Source: Burkholderia paludis (GTDB lineage: Bacteria; Pseudomonadota; Gammaproteobacteria; Burkholderiales; Burkholderiaceae). From it: a stretch of 64,000 nucleotides of DNA. A model generated the notes under the pieces. It did not search any database, was not told where the DNA came from, and worked only from the letters and a program-made list of their open reading frames with translations. The position numbers were made by a program, and so were the translations under genes. Location: contig NZ_JPGL01000001.1 in NCBI RefSeq assembly GCF_000732615.1, positions 124,001 through 188,000 of the forward strand. Direction: 5' to 3'. Below are positions 17,381-28,300 of the stretch, one piece after another (positions within the stretch are counted from its first letter, which is position 1; each line of letters starts with the position of its first letter).

Positions 17381-18936
17381 GCGCGCTGCGGCTGGCCCGC
17401 TTCCTGCACGGGATGACCGCGCGCGAGACCGACGTGCGGCTCGACGATGCGGCGCCGCGCGCGACGCTCGGCCACGCCGCGCTGCGCGTGCCGCGCGCGC
17501 TGCCGCCCGACGTCCGCGTCGCGGCGGCCGCGCACGCGCTCGCGCACTGGCTGCATTCACCGCCGGGCGAACCGGTCGACACGCTGACGCCGATCGGGAT
17601 CGCGGTGGCCGGCCTGATCGAGGACGCGCGGGTCGAAGCGCTGCTCGCGCGCACCTGGCCGGGGCTCGCGACCTGCTGGGCGCCCGCGTTCGCGGGCATC
17701 GACCGCGAAGGGCTCACGTTCGGCCGCCTGTGCGCACGGCTCGCGAAGGCGCTGTTCGATCCGTCGTATCGCGACGGCAACCCGTGGGTCGACAAGGGCG
17801 CGCAGCTGTTCGCCGAGCGCCGCGACTCGCTCGACGACTATCGCGCGTTCCGCACGATCGCGTCGCGGCTCGCGAACGATCTCGGCCAGATGCGCGTGCG
17901 CTTCGAACCCGACGACGGCGCATGGCTGCCGTATCGCGACGACAATGCATGGCTGTGGGCGCAGCCGGCCGCGGCAGCGGCCGAACAGGCAGGCGACGCG
18001 GGCGTCGAGATGTCGGCTTCGACCGGCGGCCGCGGCGACGATCCCGACGACGAACCGCCGCCCGCGCCCGATGCGCCGCGCTATCCCGAGTGGAATTGCC
18101 ACACGCAGCGCGAACGCCGCGACTGGACGACGATCGTCGAACGCGCGCCCGCCGCGTCGACGCCGCCGCCGTCGCTTGCCGCGCTGATCGACGCCGACCG
18201 GCGCGCCGCGAAGCGGATGCCGGCCGCGCGCGCATCGGAGTTGCAGCGGCGCGTCGGCCGCCAGCTCGACGGCGATGCGCTCGACGTCGATGCGGCGATC
18301 GCCGCACGCATCGCGCGCCGCGCCGGGCACACGCCCGATCCGCGCGTGTTCCGGCGCCGCGTGCCGCACGCCGCGCGCGGGCCCGTGCTGATGCTGCTCG
18401 ACCTGTCCGCATCGACGGCCGCGCAGGTCGCCGCGCTCGAGAAACGCGCGGCGTTCGTGCTCGGCGACCTGTTCGACCGGCAGCGCCGGCGCTGGGCCGT
18501 GCACGGCTACACGTCGGACAGCCGGCATCGCGTGTACTACGCGCGCTTCAAGGATTTCGGCGAGACCTTCGACGCCGGCCGCCGCGCGGCGCTGCTCGCG
18601 GCCGACACCGGGATGAGCACGCGCACGGGCGCGGCGCTGCGGCATGCGCTGGCGTTGCTGCGCCGCGAAGCCGCGGGCGCGCGCGCCGCCGTGCTGATGA
18701 TCGGCGATGGCGAAGCCGCCGACATCGACGTATTCGACCCGCGCTACCTCGTCGAGGACGCGCGCCGCGCGGCACACCAGGGCCGGCAGCGCGGCGTTAC
18801 GATCGCGGGGCTGTCGTTCGGCGCGCCGCCCGGGTTGTCTACAATACTCGGCGTCGGACCGGGCTGCGTCCACGCGGCGAGCGACGACGCACTGCCCGCC
18901 GTCGTCGCGTACGCGGCCGGGCGCCTGACCGCATGA
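17377..18936 (+). CDS. CbbO/NorD-like VWA-domain protein
   Basis: A 519-aa partner of the preceding AAA+ ATPase. The C-terminal third is a von Willebrand A domain with the MIDAS motif DLSAS in LMLLDLSASTAAQ, then TGMSTRTGAALRHAL and LMIGDGEAADID, as in NorD/CbbO. The middle has a Pro/Asp-rich low-complexity linker. Such ATPase/VWA pairs mature metalloenzymes or carboxylases; AmiE has no metal, so the target in this operon is unclear. Start ATG 17377 overlaps the ATPase stop. Confidence 0.85.
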
Positions 18937-18968
18937 CAGCCCTATCCGGAAGAGACAGGAAAGACCGA

Positions 18969-20111
18969 ATGAACAGTGTGAAGGTTGGCGTATTGTTCTC
19001 GCAGAGCGGATGCACATCGCGCCTCGGCCAGAGCCAGTTGCGCGGCACGCTGCAGGCCATCGCCGAGATCAACGAAGCGGGCGGCGCGAACGGCTGCGAG
19101 ATCGTGCCGGTCGTGCGCGACGCCTGTTCGGACCCGGCCGTCTACGCGGAGCTCGCCGAAGAACTGATCGCCACCGAGCGCGTGAACGTGCTGTTCGGCG
19201 CGTACATGTCGAGCAGCCGCAAGGCGCTGATTCCGATCGTCGAGAAGTGGGACAAGCTGCTGTTCTACCCGACGCTCTACGAAGGCTTCGAGTTCTCGCC
19301 GAACGTGATCTACACCGGCGCGGCGCCGAACCAGAACAGCGTGCAGCTCGCCGCGTTCATGACCGCGCAGTTCGGCGCGCGCGTGTACCTGGTCGGCTCC
19401 GACTACATCTACCCGTACGAGTCGAACCGCATCATGATCGACCTCGTCACGCAGCATCCGGAAGGCCAGATCCTCGGCGAGGTGTACATGCCGCTCGTCG
19501 CGTCCGAGCAGGATTTCGCGGCGGTGATCGAGGACATCCGCGCGAAGGCGCCCGACTTCGTGTTCAGCACGCTCGTCGGCGACAGCACGGCCGCGTTCTA
19601 CCGCGCGTATGCGCAAGCCGGACTCGACGCGCGCAGGATGCCGATCGCGAGCCTGACGACCTCCGAGATCGAGCTCGGCCAGATGGGAGCGGCCGCGGCC
19701 GGCCACTACACGTCGTCGCCCTATTTCCAGACCATCGACTCGGACGTGAACCGGCGCTGCATCGCGCAGCTCAAGGCACGCTTCGGCGACGACGCGAGCG
19801 CCTCCGCGCCGTGGGAAGCCGCGTATTTCCAGGTGCACCTGTTCGCCAACGCGCTCGCGCGGGCAGGCAGCGACCGGCGCGAGCGCCTGGTCGAACATCT
19901 CGCGGACGCCGAATTCGACGCGCCGCAGGGGCGCGTGAAGATCGACCGGCTCACGCAGCACACGTGCCTCTACCCACGCATCGGCTGCGCGACCGCCGAC
20001 GGCAATTTCACGATCGTGCGCGAGGCGACGCGGCGCGTCCATCCCGACCCGTACCTCGTCACGCATTCGCTCGGCGACCGCGTGCACGCGCCCGACGAAC
20101 AGAAGGCGTAA
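18969..20111 (+). CDS. amiC: Amide sensor, negative regulator of the amidase operon
   Basis: Type I periplasmic-binding-protein fold used inside the cell: the 380-aa protein starts directly with VKVGVLFSQSG and has no signal peptide, as known for AmiC (385 aa). Segments VNVLFGAYMSSSRKALIPI and KLLFYPTLYEGFE are characteristic. In the Pseudomonas model AmiC holds AmiR inactive until an amide such as acetamide binds. It is followed 6 bp later by amiR, fitting formation of an AmiC-AmiR complex. Confidence 0.94.
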   Translation: MNSVKVGVLFSQSGCTSRLGQSQLRGTLQAIAEINEAGGANGCEIVPVVRDACSDPAVYAELAEELIATERVNVLFGAYMSSSRKALIPIVEKWDKLLFYPTLYEGFEFSPNVIYTGAAPNQNSVQLAAFMTAQFGARVYLVGSDYIYPYESNRIMIDLVTQHPEGQILGEVYMPLVASEQDFAAVIEDIRAKAPDFVFSTLVGDSTAAFYRAYAQAGLDARRMPIASLTTSEIELGQMGAAAAGHYTSSPYFQTIDSDVNRRCIAQLKARFGDDASASAPWEAAYFQVHLFANALARAGSDRRERLVEHLADAEFDAPQGRVKIDRLTQHTCLYPRIGCATADGNFTIVREATRRVHPDPYLVTHSLGDRVHAPDEQKA

Positions 20112-20117
20112 CCGACG

Positions 20118-20729
20118 ATGCGCGCCCGCACCCCGATCCGCTCGACGCCTCGCCTGCTCGCCGAACTGCGCTCGCTCCGCGTGATGGTGTATTACCCGGA
20201 CGACGACAACGGCCTGCTGATCGTCGAGCAGCTCTCGCGCATCGGCTGCCCGAGCGAGCAGCGCTGGCCGCCGCCCGCCGCGCTGCCGGAAAGCGTCGAC
20301 CTCGTGATTCTCGCGGTTCGGCCCGACCTGCTGCACCTGTCGATCCCGTGGCTCGAGGACGACGCACGGCCGCCGCTGATCGCCGTCACGACCTACGAAA
20401 GCCCGACGATCCTCGAACTGATGCTGCGCATCGATGCGCAGAGCGCGGTCACGACCCCGGTGCGTTCGTTCGGCCTGTTGAGCGCGATGGCGCTCGCGTG
20501 CCACCAGCGCCACCGGCACGACGAATACCGGCGCCGCATCGCGCAGCTCGAACAGCGCGTGATGTCCGCGCGCACGCTGCAGGAAGCCAAGGCGCTGCTG
20601 ATGCAGCACAACGCGATCACCGAGGACGAGGCCTACCAGCAGATCCGCTCGCAGGCGATGGAGCGGCGCATCTCGATCAACCAGCTCGCCGAGCAGATCG
20701 TCCACGCGCATGCGCTGCTGAAGCGCTGA
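20118..20729 (+). CDS. amiR: ANTAR-domain transcription antiterminator of the amidase operon
   Basis: A 203-aa RNA-binding regulator. Residues 1-125 form a receiver-like domain without an obvious phosphorylation site; a coiled coil (RHDEYRRRIAQLEQRVMSAR) leads into the ANTAR domain (about residues 145-198, EDEAYQQIRSQAMERRISINQLAEQIV). In the Pseudomonas system AmiR released from AmiC binds the amiE leader and prevents termination. The matching two-hairpin target and terminator are present upstream of amiE in this window. Confidence 0.94.
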   Translation: MRARTPIRSTPRLLAELRSLRVMVYYPDDDNGLLIVEQLSRIGCPSEQRWPPPAALPESVDLVILAVRPDLLHLSIPWLEDDARPPLIAVTTYESPTILELMLRIDAQSAVTTPVRSFGLLSAMALACHQRHRHDEYRRRIAQLEQRVMSARTLQEAKALLMQHNAITEDEAYQQIRSQAMERRISINQLAEQIVHAHALLKR

Positions 20730-20750
20730 CGCCGGCGCGTGCGCGCCCCG

Positions 20751-21200
20751 TCAGCCCGGCGGCGGCAGCACGACGGTATCTTCCGGCCCGAGCACGCGCC
20801 CGTCCTGCGCACGCAGTTCGAGCGTCCTGACCGGCAGCCCGGCTTTCCGGTCGACCAGCAGCACGTGCGCCTCGTCCGGCTCGAAGAAGAACGCCTCCCC
20901 CCACTGCCGCAGCGCGACGAGCAACGGAAACAGGCCGCGCCCCTTCGCGGTCAGCACATATTCGCGATGCGCGCCGCCGTCGGCAGCCGGCACGATGTCC
21001 ATGATCCCGTGCGCGACCAGATTGCGCAGCCGCGCGGCCAGGATGTTCTTCGCGAGCCCGAGGCTCTTCTGGAATTCGCCGAACCGGCGCAGCCCGTCGA
21101 ACGCGTCGCGGACGATCAGCAGCGACCACCAGTCGCCGATCGCGTCCAGCGGGCGGGCAACGCCGCAGGGGGAATCCTCGTGCGTGGTGCGTCTGTTCAT
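20751..21200 (-). CDS. HxlR-family transcriptional regulator
   Basis: A 149-aa winged-helix protein with the family's core PLDAIGDWWSLLIVRDAFDGLRRFGEFQKSLGLAKNILAARL and one Cys near the N-terminus (SPC), where redox- or aldehyde-sensing HxlR members carry their cysteine. Start ATG 21200 gives the usual family length; ATGs at 21233 and 21245 are possible. It is divergent from a dehalogenase-like gene, and three related palindromes lie in between, suggesting that it controls both. Confidence 0.85.
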   Translation of the reverse strand: MNRRTTHEDSPCGVARPLDAIGDWWSLLIVRDAFDGLRRFGEFQKSLGLAKNILAARLRNLVAHGIMDIVPAADGGAHREYVLTAKGRGLFPLLVALRQWGEAFFFEPDEAHVLLVDRKAGLPVRTLELRAQDGRVLGPEDTVVLPPPG

Positions 21201-21237
21201 TGATACGTGCGGCGATGCCGTTCCGGCTGACATGAAT

Positions 21238-21254
21238 GGTTGCAATATAAAACC
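21238..21254. promoter_or_regulatory. HxlR operator-like site 1
   Basis: The 17-bp imperfect palindrome GGTTGCA-ATA-TAAAACC lies 38 bp before the regulator's start codon. It is nearly identical to site 2 (one base differs) and related to the perfect palindrome at site 3, consistent with autoregulation. Confidence 0.6.
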
Positions 21255-21436
21255 TCAATCGCAAAAGATCAATCATGCGAACCCGGTGGTTCGCTGGCGA
21301 CGAACGAATCGCCGAAGCATGCGCGAGAGCGCGGATCGGCACACTGTCACGTGGATTCAGGCAGCCCCCCTTCTTCCCTGGTAGGCCATTGCGCCTCCGC
21401 GGCAATGCCACCCCGCGCACGACCGGATCACTACTT

Positions 21437-21453
21437 GGTTGCAATTTAAAACC
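21437..21453. promoter_or_regulatory. HxlR operator-like site 2
   Basis: GGTTGCA-ATT-TAAAACC, differing from site 1 by a single base, lies 69 bp before the dehalogenase-like gene start. The rest of 21255-21436 holds no supported gene. Confidence 0.6.
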
Positions 21454-21472
21454 TTATAACTTACGCTGCCTC

Positions 21473-21493
21473 TTGGTTTCATATTGAAACCAA
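21473..21493. promoter_or_regulatory. HxlR operator-like site 3 (perfect palindrome)
   Basis: Arms TTGGTTTCA and TGAAACCAA around TAT form a perfect 9-bp inverted repeat, the best version of the motif, 28 bp before the dehalogenase-like start. Spacing from site 2 (36 bp start to start) suggests cooperative binding over the promoter. Confidence 0.65.
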
Positions 21494-21521
21494 AATGTCC
21501 GACTACCCGAAGGAGCGTTCG

Positions 21522-22445
21522 ATGATCCGGTCCGATGCCACGTTCGACGGCACCTTTCCATTCACCCCGCATTTCGATGACGCAGCCGGCTTCCGGATGC
21601 ACTACGTGGACGAAGGCCCGCGCGACGGCGAAACCGTCCTGTGCCTGCACGGCGAACCCACCTGGGGGTATCTGTTCCGTCATCTGGTGGCGGCGCTGAG
21701 TCCGACGTATCGCGTCGTCGTGCCCGATCACATGGGATTCGGCAAAAGCGCGACGCCGCAGGACCGCAGCTACCTGCTGCAGGACCATATCGACAACCTG
21801 GAGCGTTTCGTCCTCGCCCTCGGCCTCGATCGCATCACGCTCGTGATGCACGACTTCGGCGGCCCGGTCGGCATGGGGCTCGCCGCGCGGCATCCGGATC
21901 GCATCCGGCGCATCGTGGCGGCGAACGGACCGACGCCGTTCGGCCAGCCGGACCTTGGCGAGCGCCTGGCCGCGAACGGTCGCGACGCGCCGTGGTTCCA
22001 GTGGATCGCGCGCGCGGCGGCGGACGATACGCTCGAAACCGTGCTCGGGCAGCTCGGCTTCAACATCCTCAGCACGCTGAAACTCAACGGCTTCGAGAAT
22101 CACGCGATCATCGACGAGACGTGGATCGCGGCATACGGCGCGCCGTTCGCGCAACCGGCCGACTGTCTCGGCGCGATCGGATGGGCGCGCGGGTTTGCCG
22201 CCGGCGCGCACCGGTTCGAGGAACCCGATGCGGCGGCGCAACGCGCGATCCGCGCAAAACCCGCGCTCGCGATCTGGGGAGACGCCGATCGAACGCTCGG
22301 CGCCGAACACTTCCTGCCGCTCTTCACGGCGCTCTTTCCGGCCGCGCCGGTCGAGCGGCTCGCGGGCGTCGGACATTACTGCTTCGAGGATGCGCCCGAC
22401 GCGGTTGCGGCGCGCATCGCGGCGTTCCTACGGACCACCGGCTGA
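21522..22445 (+). CDS. Haloalkane dehalogenase-like alpha/beta hydrolase
   Basis: A 307-aa alpha/beta hydrolase. HGEPTWGYLFR (about residues 42-52) gives the oxyanion region of haloalkane dehalogenases. The nucleophile elbow is VMHDFGGPVG with Asp rather than Ser, the mark of dehalogenases and some epoxide hydrolases, and the catalytic His is in GVGHYCFEDAP near the end. Substrate cannot be predicted. ATG 21522 follows AAGGAG at optimal distance; an ATG at 21495 is less favoured. Probably regulated by the divergent HxlR protein. Confidence 0.82.
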   Translation: MIRSDATFDGTFPFTPHFDDAAGFRMHYVDEGPRDGETVLCLHGEPTWGYLFRHLVAALSPTYRVVVPDHMGFGKSATPQDRSYLLQDHIDNLERFVLALGLDRITLVMHDFGGPVGMGLAARHPDRIRRIVAANGPTPFGQPDLGERLAANGRDAPWFQWIARAAADDTLETVLGQLGFNILSTLKLNGFENHAIIDETWIAAYGAPFAQPADCLGAIGWARGFAAGAHRFEEPDAAAQRAIRAKPALAIWGDADRTLGAEHFLPLFTALFPAAPVERLAGVGHYCFEDAPDAVAARIAAFLRTTG

Positions 22446-22450
22446 ACGGT

Positions 22451-22484
22451 TTCCGCCGCCGGCATCCCGGCGCCGGCGGCGGAA
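22451..22484. terminator. Bidirectional terminator-like hairpin between convergent genes
   Basis: A perfect 13-bp stem (TTCCGCCGCCGGC / GCCGGCGGCGGAA) with an 8-base loop lies between the ends of the hydrolase and gamma-glutamyltransferase genes. There is no T-run, so efficiency is uncertain. Confidence 0.45.
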
Positions 22485-22531
22485 CACGGCATGCGCGGCC
22501 GCTTTCGCGCACGCGCATGCGCCGCTTCACG

Positions 22532-24253
<1,722 letters not shown>

Positions 24254-24651
24254 TGCATGTCCCCCATGTGGATCTCCTTCAGGCAGGAAAGGCGCCTGGT
24301 CCGTTCGGGGCCGCCGGTACATCGGCGGCCCCGTGCCGGCTACGTAGTATAGGGGGACAAAAAGGGTCGAACACGCCGCCGCGATGAAAGCGCATCGGTC
24401 ACGTTGCGCGCGGTCATGCTGCGGCGCCGAATACGCGCTCGCGCGCCGCCGGAATGACACGCGAGATCGGCCCTCACGTCATGCTCAAAAACCGAAAGTT
24501 GCGAACTGCGAAGCATGCCGCATCGCATGCGAAAAAAAATCTGCAAACGGACCGCCCGCTGCGCGGATCGATCTGAGAAGATAGCGCCCCTTTTCGCGCC
24601 GCTTCACCGTCTGGTTCACGCGCCGCTTCACGTTTTCTCGTCTCCGTTGCT
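24254..24651. promoter_or_regulatory. Divergent intergenic region with a leader hairpin of ggt
   Basis: On the minus strand a TATACT hexamer (24351-24346) could be the -10 of ggt; no good -35 pairs with it. Just downstream, 24307-24332 forms a perfect 10-bp stem (GGGGCCGCCG / CGGCGGCCCC) with a 6-base loop, which would sit at the very 5' end of the ggt mRNA. The half toward the plus-strand gene holds no supported feature. Confidence 0.4.
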
Positions 24652-25176
24652 ATGGCATCACACAATGCGCATCGTGCGACCGGCTTCGCGGCCGGCGTCG
24701 CCGCCGCCGTCCTCGTCGCGCAGACCGGCGCCACCGGCCCGTGGCATGCAGGCATGTTCGCCGCGTTCGCGGCGGGCGTCGCGGGCGGCACCGCGCCCGA
24801 CTGGCTCGAGGTCGCATGGTGGAGCCGCAAGCGCCGCCTGTGGATCACGCACCGCACCCTTACGCACTGGGGCATCGGCTGGCTCGCGCTGCTCGCGCTC
24901 GGCTGGCACGGGCTCATTCATCGATCGCATCCGCTCTGGGCCGCGCCGCTGTTCGGCTTCGCCTGCGGCGGCGTGATGCACCTGCTCGCCGACTGGCCCA
25001 ACCCGCTCGGCGTGCCGTGGATCTGGCGGCGTCACTCGCTCAACCTGTGGAAGAGCGGGCGTTGCGACCTGCTCGTCGTGGCCGCCGCATGGGGCGGCAC
25101 GCTGTGGCTTGCGCAGTTGCTGTGCTCGCGCGCGCCGCGGCTCGAACACTGGCTCGGCTGGCTGCATCGCGTTTAG
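24652..25176 (+). CDS. YdjM/YvsG-like membrane-bound metal-dependent hydrolase family protein
   Basis: A 174-aa multi-helix membrane protein with the DUF457 pattern: an early Asp in GTAPDWLE, a ITHRTLTHW histidine pair after a basic loop, and a later GGVMHLLADWPNPLG. The family is annotated as inner-membrane metal-dependent hydrolase, with YdjM being SOS-linked in E. coli, but no activity is established for close homologues. It stands 200 bp before lhr on the same strand. Confidence 0.75.
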   Translation: MASHNAHRATGFAAGVAAAVLVAQTGATGPWHAGMFAAFAAGVAGGTAPDWLEVAWWSRKRRLWITHRTLTHWGIGWLALLALGWHGLIHRSHPLWAAPLFGFACGGVMHLLADWPNPLGVPWIWRRHSLNLWKSGRCDLLVVAAAWGGTLWLAQLLCSRAPRLEHWLGWLHRV

Positions 25177-25377
25177 TTGCAATTCGGCGCATTTCGGCGT
25201 GCGCCCGGCACGCCGTCACACACGCAACTTTCCGTCTGTTGAAAGTACGCGGCCGGCCCCCATCTCGATGCGGAGGGTCGCCGCACTTGCCCGGCACGCA
25301 CGCGCGGCGTCTGGCACACTGGCGATTCGATTCGCGCGCGCTGCGTTCGCGCCTTCGCCCCCCATTTCAACGCTTCG

Positions 25378-28300
25378 ATGGACGTTACCGCTACCCGCCC
25401 TGCCGCCCGTGCGCTCGACGTGTTCCACCCGGCCGTCGCCGCGTGGTTCCGGCGCACGTTCGCCGCGCCGACCGGCGCGCAGGCGCTCGCGTGGCCGCAC
25501 ATCAAGGCCGGCCGCTCCACGCTCGTCGCCGCGCCGACCGGCTCCGGCAAGACGCTCACCGCGTTCCTGTGCGCGCTCGACGATCTGGTGCGCGATGCGC
25601 TGTCGCACGACGGCGCGCTGCCCGATGCGACGCTCGTCGTCTACGTGTCGCCGCTGAAGGCGCTGTCGAACGACATCCACGTGAACCTCGACGCGCCGCT
25701 CGCCGGCATCGCCGAATCGCTCGCGCAGCTCGGCCTGCCGGTGCCCGCGATCCGTACCGCCGTGCGCACCGGCGATACCACGCAGGCGGAGCGCGCCGCG
25801 CTGCGCAAGCGCGCGCCGCACATCCTCGTCACGACGCCCGAATCGCTGTACGTGCTGCTGTCGTCCACCTCCGGGCGGCAGATGCTGTCGAGCGTGCGCT
25901 CGGTGATCGTCGACGAAATCCATGCGCTCGCGTCGTCCAAGCGCGGCAGCCATCTCGCGCTGTCGCTCGAACGTCTCGACGCGCTCGCCGGCCGCGCGCT
26001 GCCGCGCATCGGGCTGTCGGCAACGCAGAAGCCGATCGATGCGGTTGCGCGGTTCCTGGTCGGCGGGCCAGCCGATGCGCCGCGCGACTGCACGATCGTC
26101 GACACCGGCCACGCGCGGGAACGCGATCTCGCGCTCGAACTGCCGAACGTGCCGCTCGAACCCGTGATGGCGACCGACGTGTGGGAGCAGGTGTACGACC
26201 GCATCGCCGGGCTCGCGGCCGCGCATCGCACGACGCTGGTGTTCGTCAACACGCGGCGCACCGCCGAGCGCATGGCGCGCCATCTCGCCGACCGGCTCGG
26301 CAAGGATGCGATCGCCGCGCATCACGGCAGTCTCGCGAAGGAGCATCGCTTCGATGCCGAGCAGCGCCTGAAGCGCGGTGAACTCAAGCTGCTGGTCGCC
26401 ACCGCGTCGCTCGAACTCGGCATCGACATCGGCGACGTCGACCTCGTCTGCCAGGTCGGCTCGCCGCGCGGGATCGCGCCGTTCCTGCAGCGCGTCGGCC
26501 GTTCGGGGCACCATGTCGGCGGCGTGCCGAAGGGCCGGCTGTTCCCGCTGTCGCGCGACGAGCTCGTCGAATGCGCGGCGCTGCTCGATTGCGTGCGGCG
26601 CGGCGAACTCGACGCGTTGCGGATTCCCGAGGCGCCGCTCGACGTGCTCGCGCAGCAGATCGTCGCCGAAGTCGCCTGCGCCGAATGGCGGGAAGACGCG
26701 CTATACGCCAGCTTCACGCGTGCGGCGCCGTATGCGCGGCTCACGCGCGAACGCTTCGACGAAGTGATGAAGATGCTCGCCGAAGGCTTCACGAGCCGCC
26801 GCGGCGTGCGCGGCGCATACCTGCATCGCGACGTGGTAGGCGGCACCGTGCGCGGGCGCCGCAACGCGATGATGACCGCGACGACCTCGGGCGGCACGAT
26901 CCCCGACATGGCCGACTACGCGGTGCTGCTCGAACCGCAGGGCATCCAGGTCGGCACCGTCAACGAGGATTTCGCGATCGAGAGCCTGGCCGGCGACGTG
27001 TTCCAGCTGGGCAACCAGTCGTACCGGATCATCCGCGTGGAGACGGGCCGCGTGCGCGTCGAGGACGCGCAGGGCCAGTCGCCGAACATTCCGTTCTGGA
27101 TCGGCGAGGCGCCGGGGCGCAGCGACGAGCTGTCGGCGGCGGTCGGCCGGCTGCGCGCACGGCTCGACGGGCTGTTCGCCGAAGGCGACCGGCAGGCACA
27201 GGGCAAGAACCGTGAACGCATCGGCGACGGGGCCGGCGGGAAGTCCATGCCCCGGGCCGACGCCAAAGCGGGCGCGAATGCGGCATCGAAGGCCGGGATC
27301 AAGCCCGAGACCGATACCGATGCCTCGCTCGACGTGCAGCACGAGACCGTTGTCACCGCCACCGCCGAGAGTCGCCTCGCGCCGGCGTTGCGCTGGCTCG
27401 TCGACGATCTCCGCGTGTCGCCCGACGCCGCGCGCCAGATCGCCGACTACCTCGCCCGCACCCGCGCCGCGCTCGGCGCGCTGCCGACGCAGGATACGCT
27501 CGTGATGGAACGCTTCTTCGACGAATCGGGCGGCACCCAGCTGGTGATCCATTCGCCGTTCGGCAGCCGCATCAATCGCGCGTGGGGGCTCGCGCTGCGC
27601 AAGCGCTTCTGCCGCAGTTTCAACTTCGAGCTGCAGGCGGCCGCGACCGACGACGCGATCATCCTGTCGCTGTCGCTCGCGCACAGCTTCGCGCTCGACG
27701 AAGTGTGGCGCTACCTGCGCTCCGCCAGCGCCGAGCACGTGCTGGTCCAGGCGCTGCTCGACGCGCCGATGTTCGGCGTGCGCTGGCGCTGGAACGCGAC
27801 GACCGCGCTCGCGCTGCCGCGCTTCACCGGCGGCAGGCGCACCGCGCCGCAATTGCAGCGGATGAAGAGCGAGGATCTGCTCGCGACCGTGTTCCCCGAT
27901 CAGGTCGCATGCCTCGAGAACATCGTCGGCGAGCGCGAGATCCCGCATCACCCGCTCGTCGACCAGACGCTCGACGATTGCCTGCACGACGCGATGGACA
28001 CCGACGGCTGGCTCGCGCTGCTGCGCCGGATCGAAAGCGGCGCGATCGAGCTGGTCGCGCGCGACCTGCCCGCGCCGTCGCCGCTCGCGGCCGAAATCCT
28101 GAACGCGAAACCCTACGCGTTCCTCGACGATGCGCCGCTCGAGGAGCGCCGCACGCAGGCCGTGCAGTCGCGCCGCTGGAGCGACCCCGAATCGGGCGAC
28201 GATCTCGGCGCACTCGACGCCGACGCGATCGACGCGGTGCGCGACGAAGCATGGCCGCTCGTGCGCGACGCCGACGAAATGCACGATGCGCTGCTCACGC

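Noticed and set aside
24514..24542. Intrinsic terminator from GCATGC repeats and an A-run
   Set aside because: The T-run would precede the stem on the minus strand and is absent on the plus strand, so the order is wrong.
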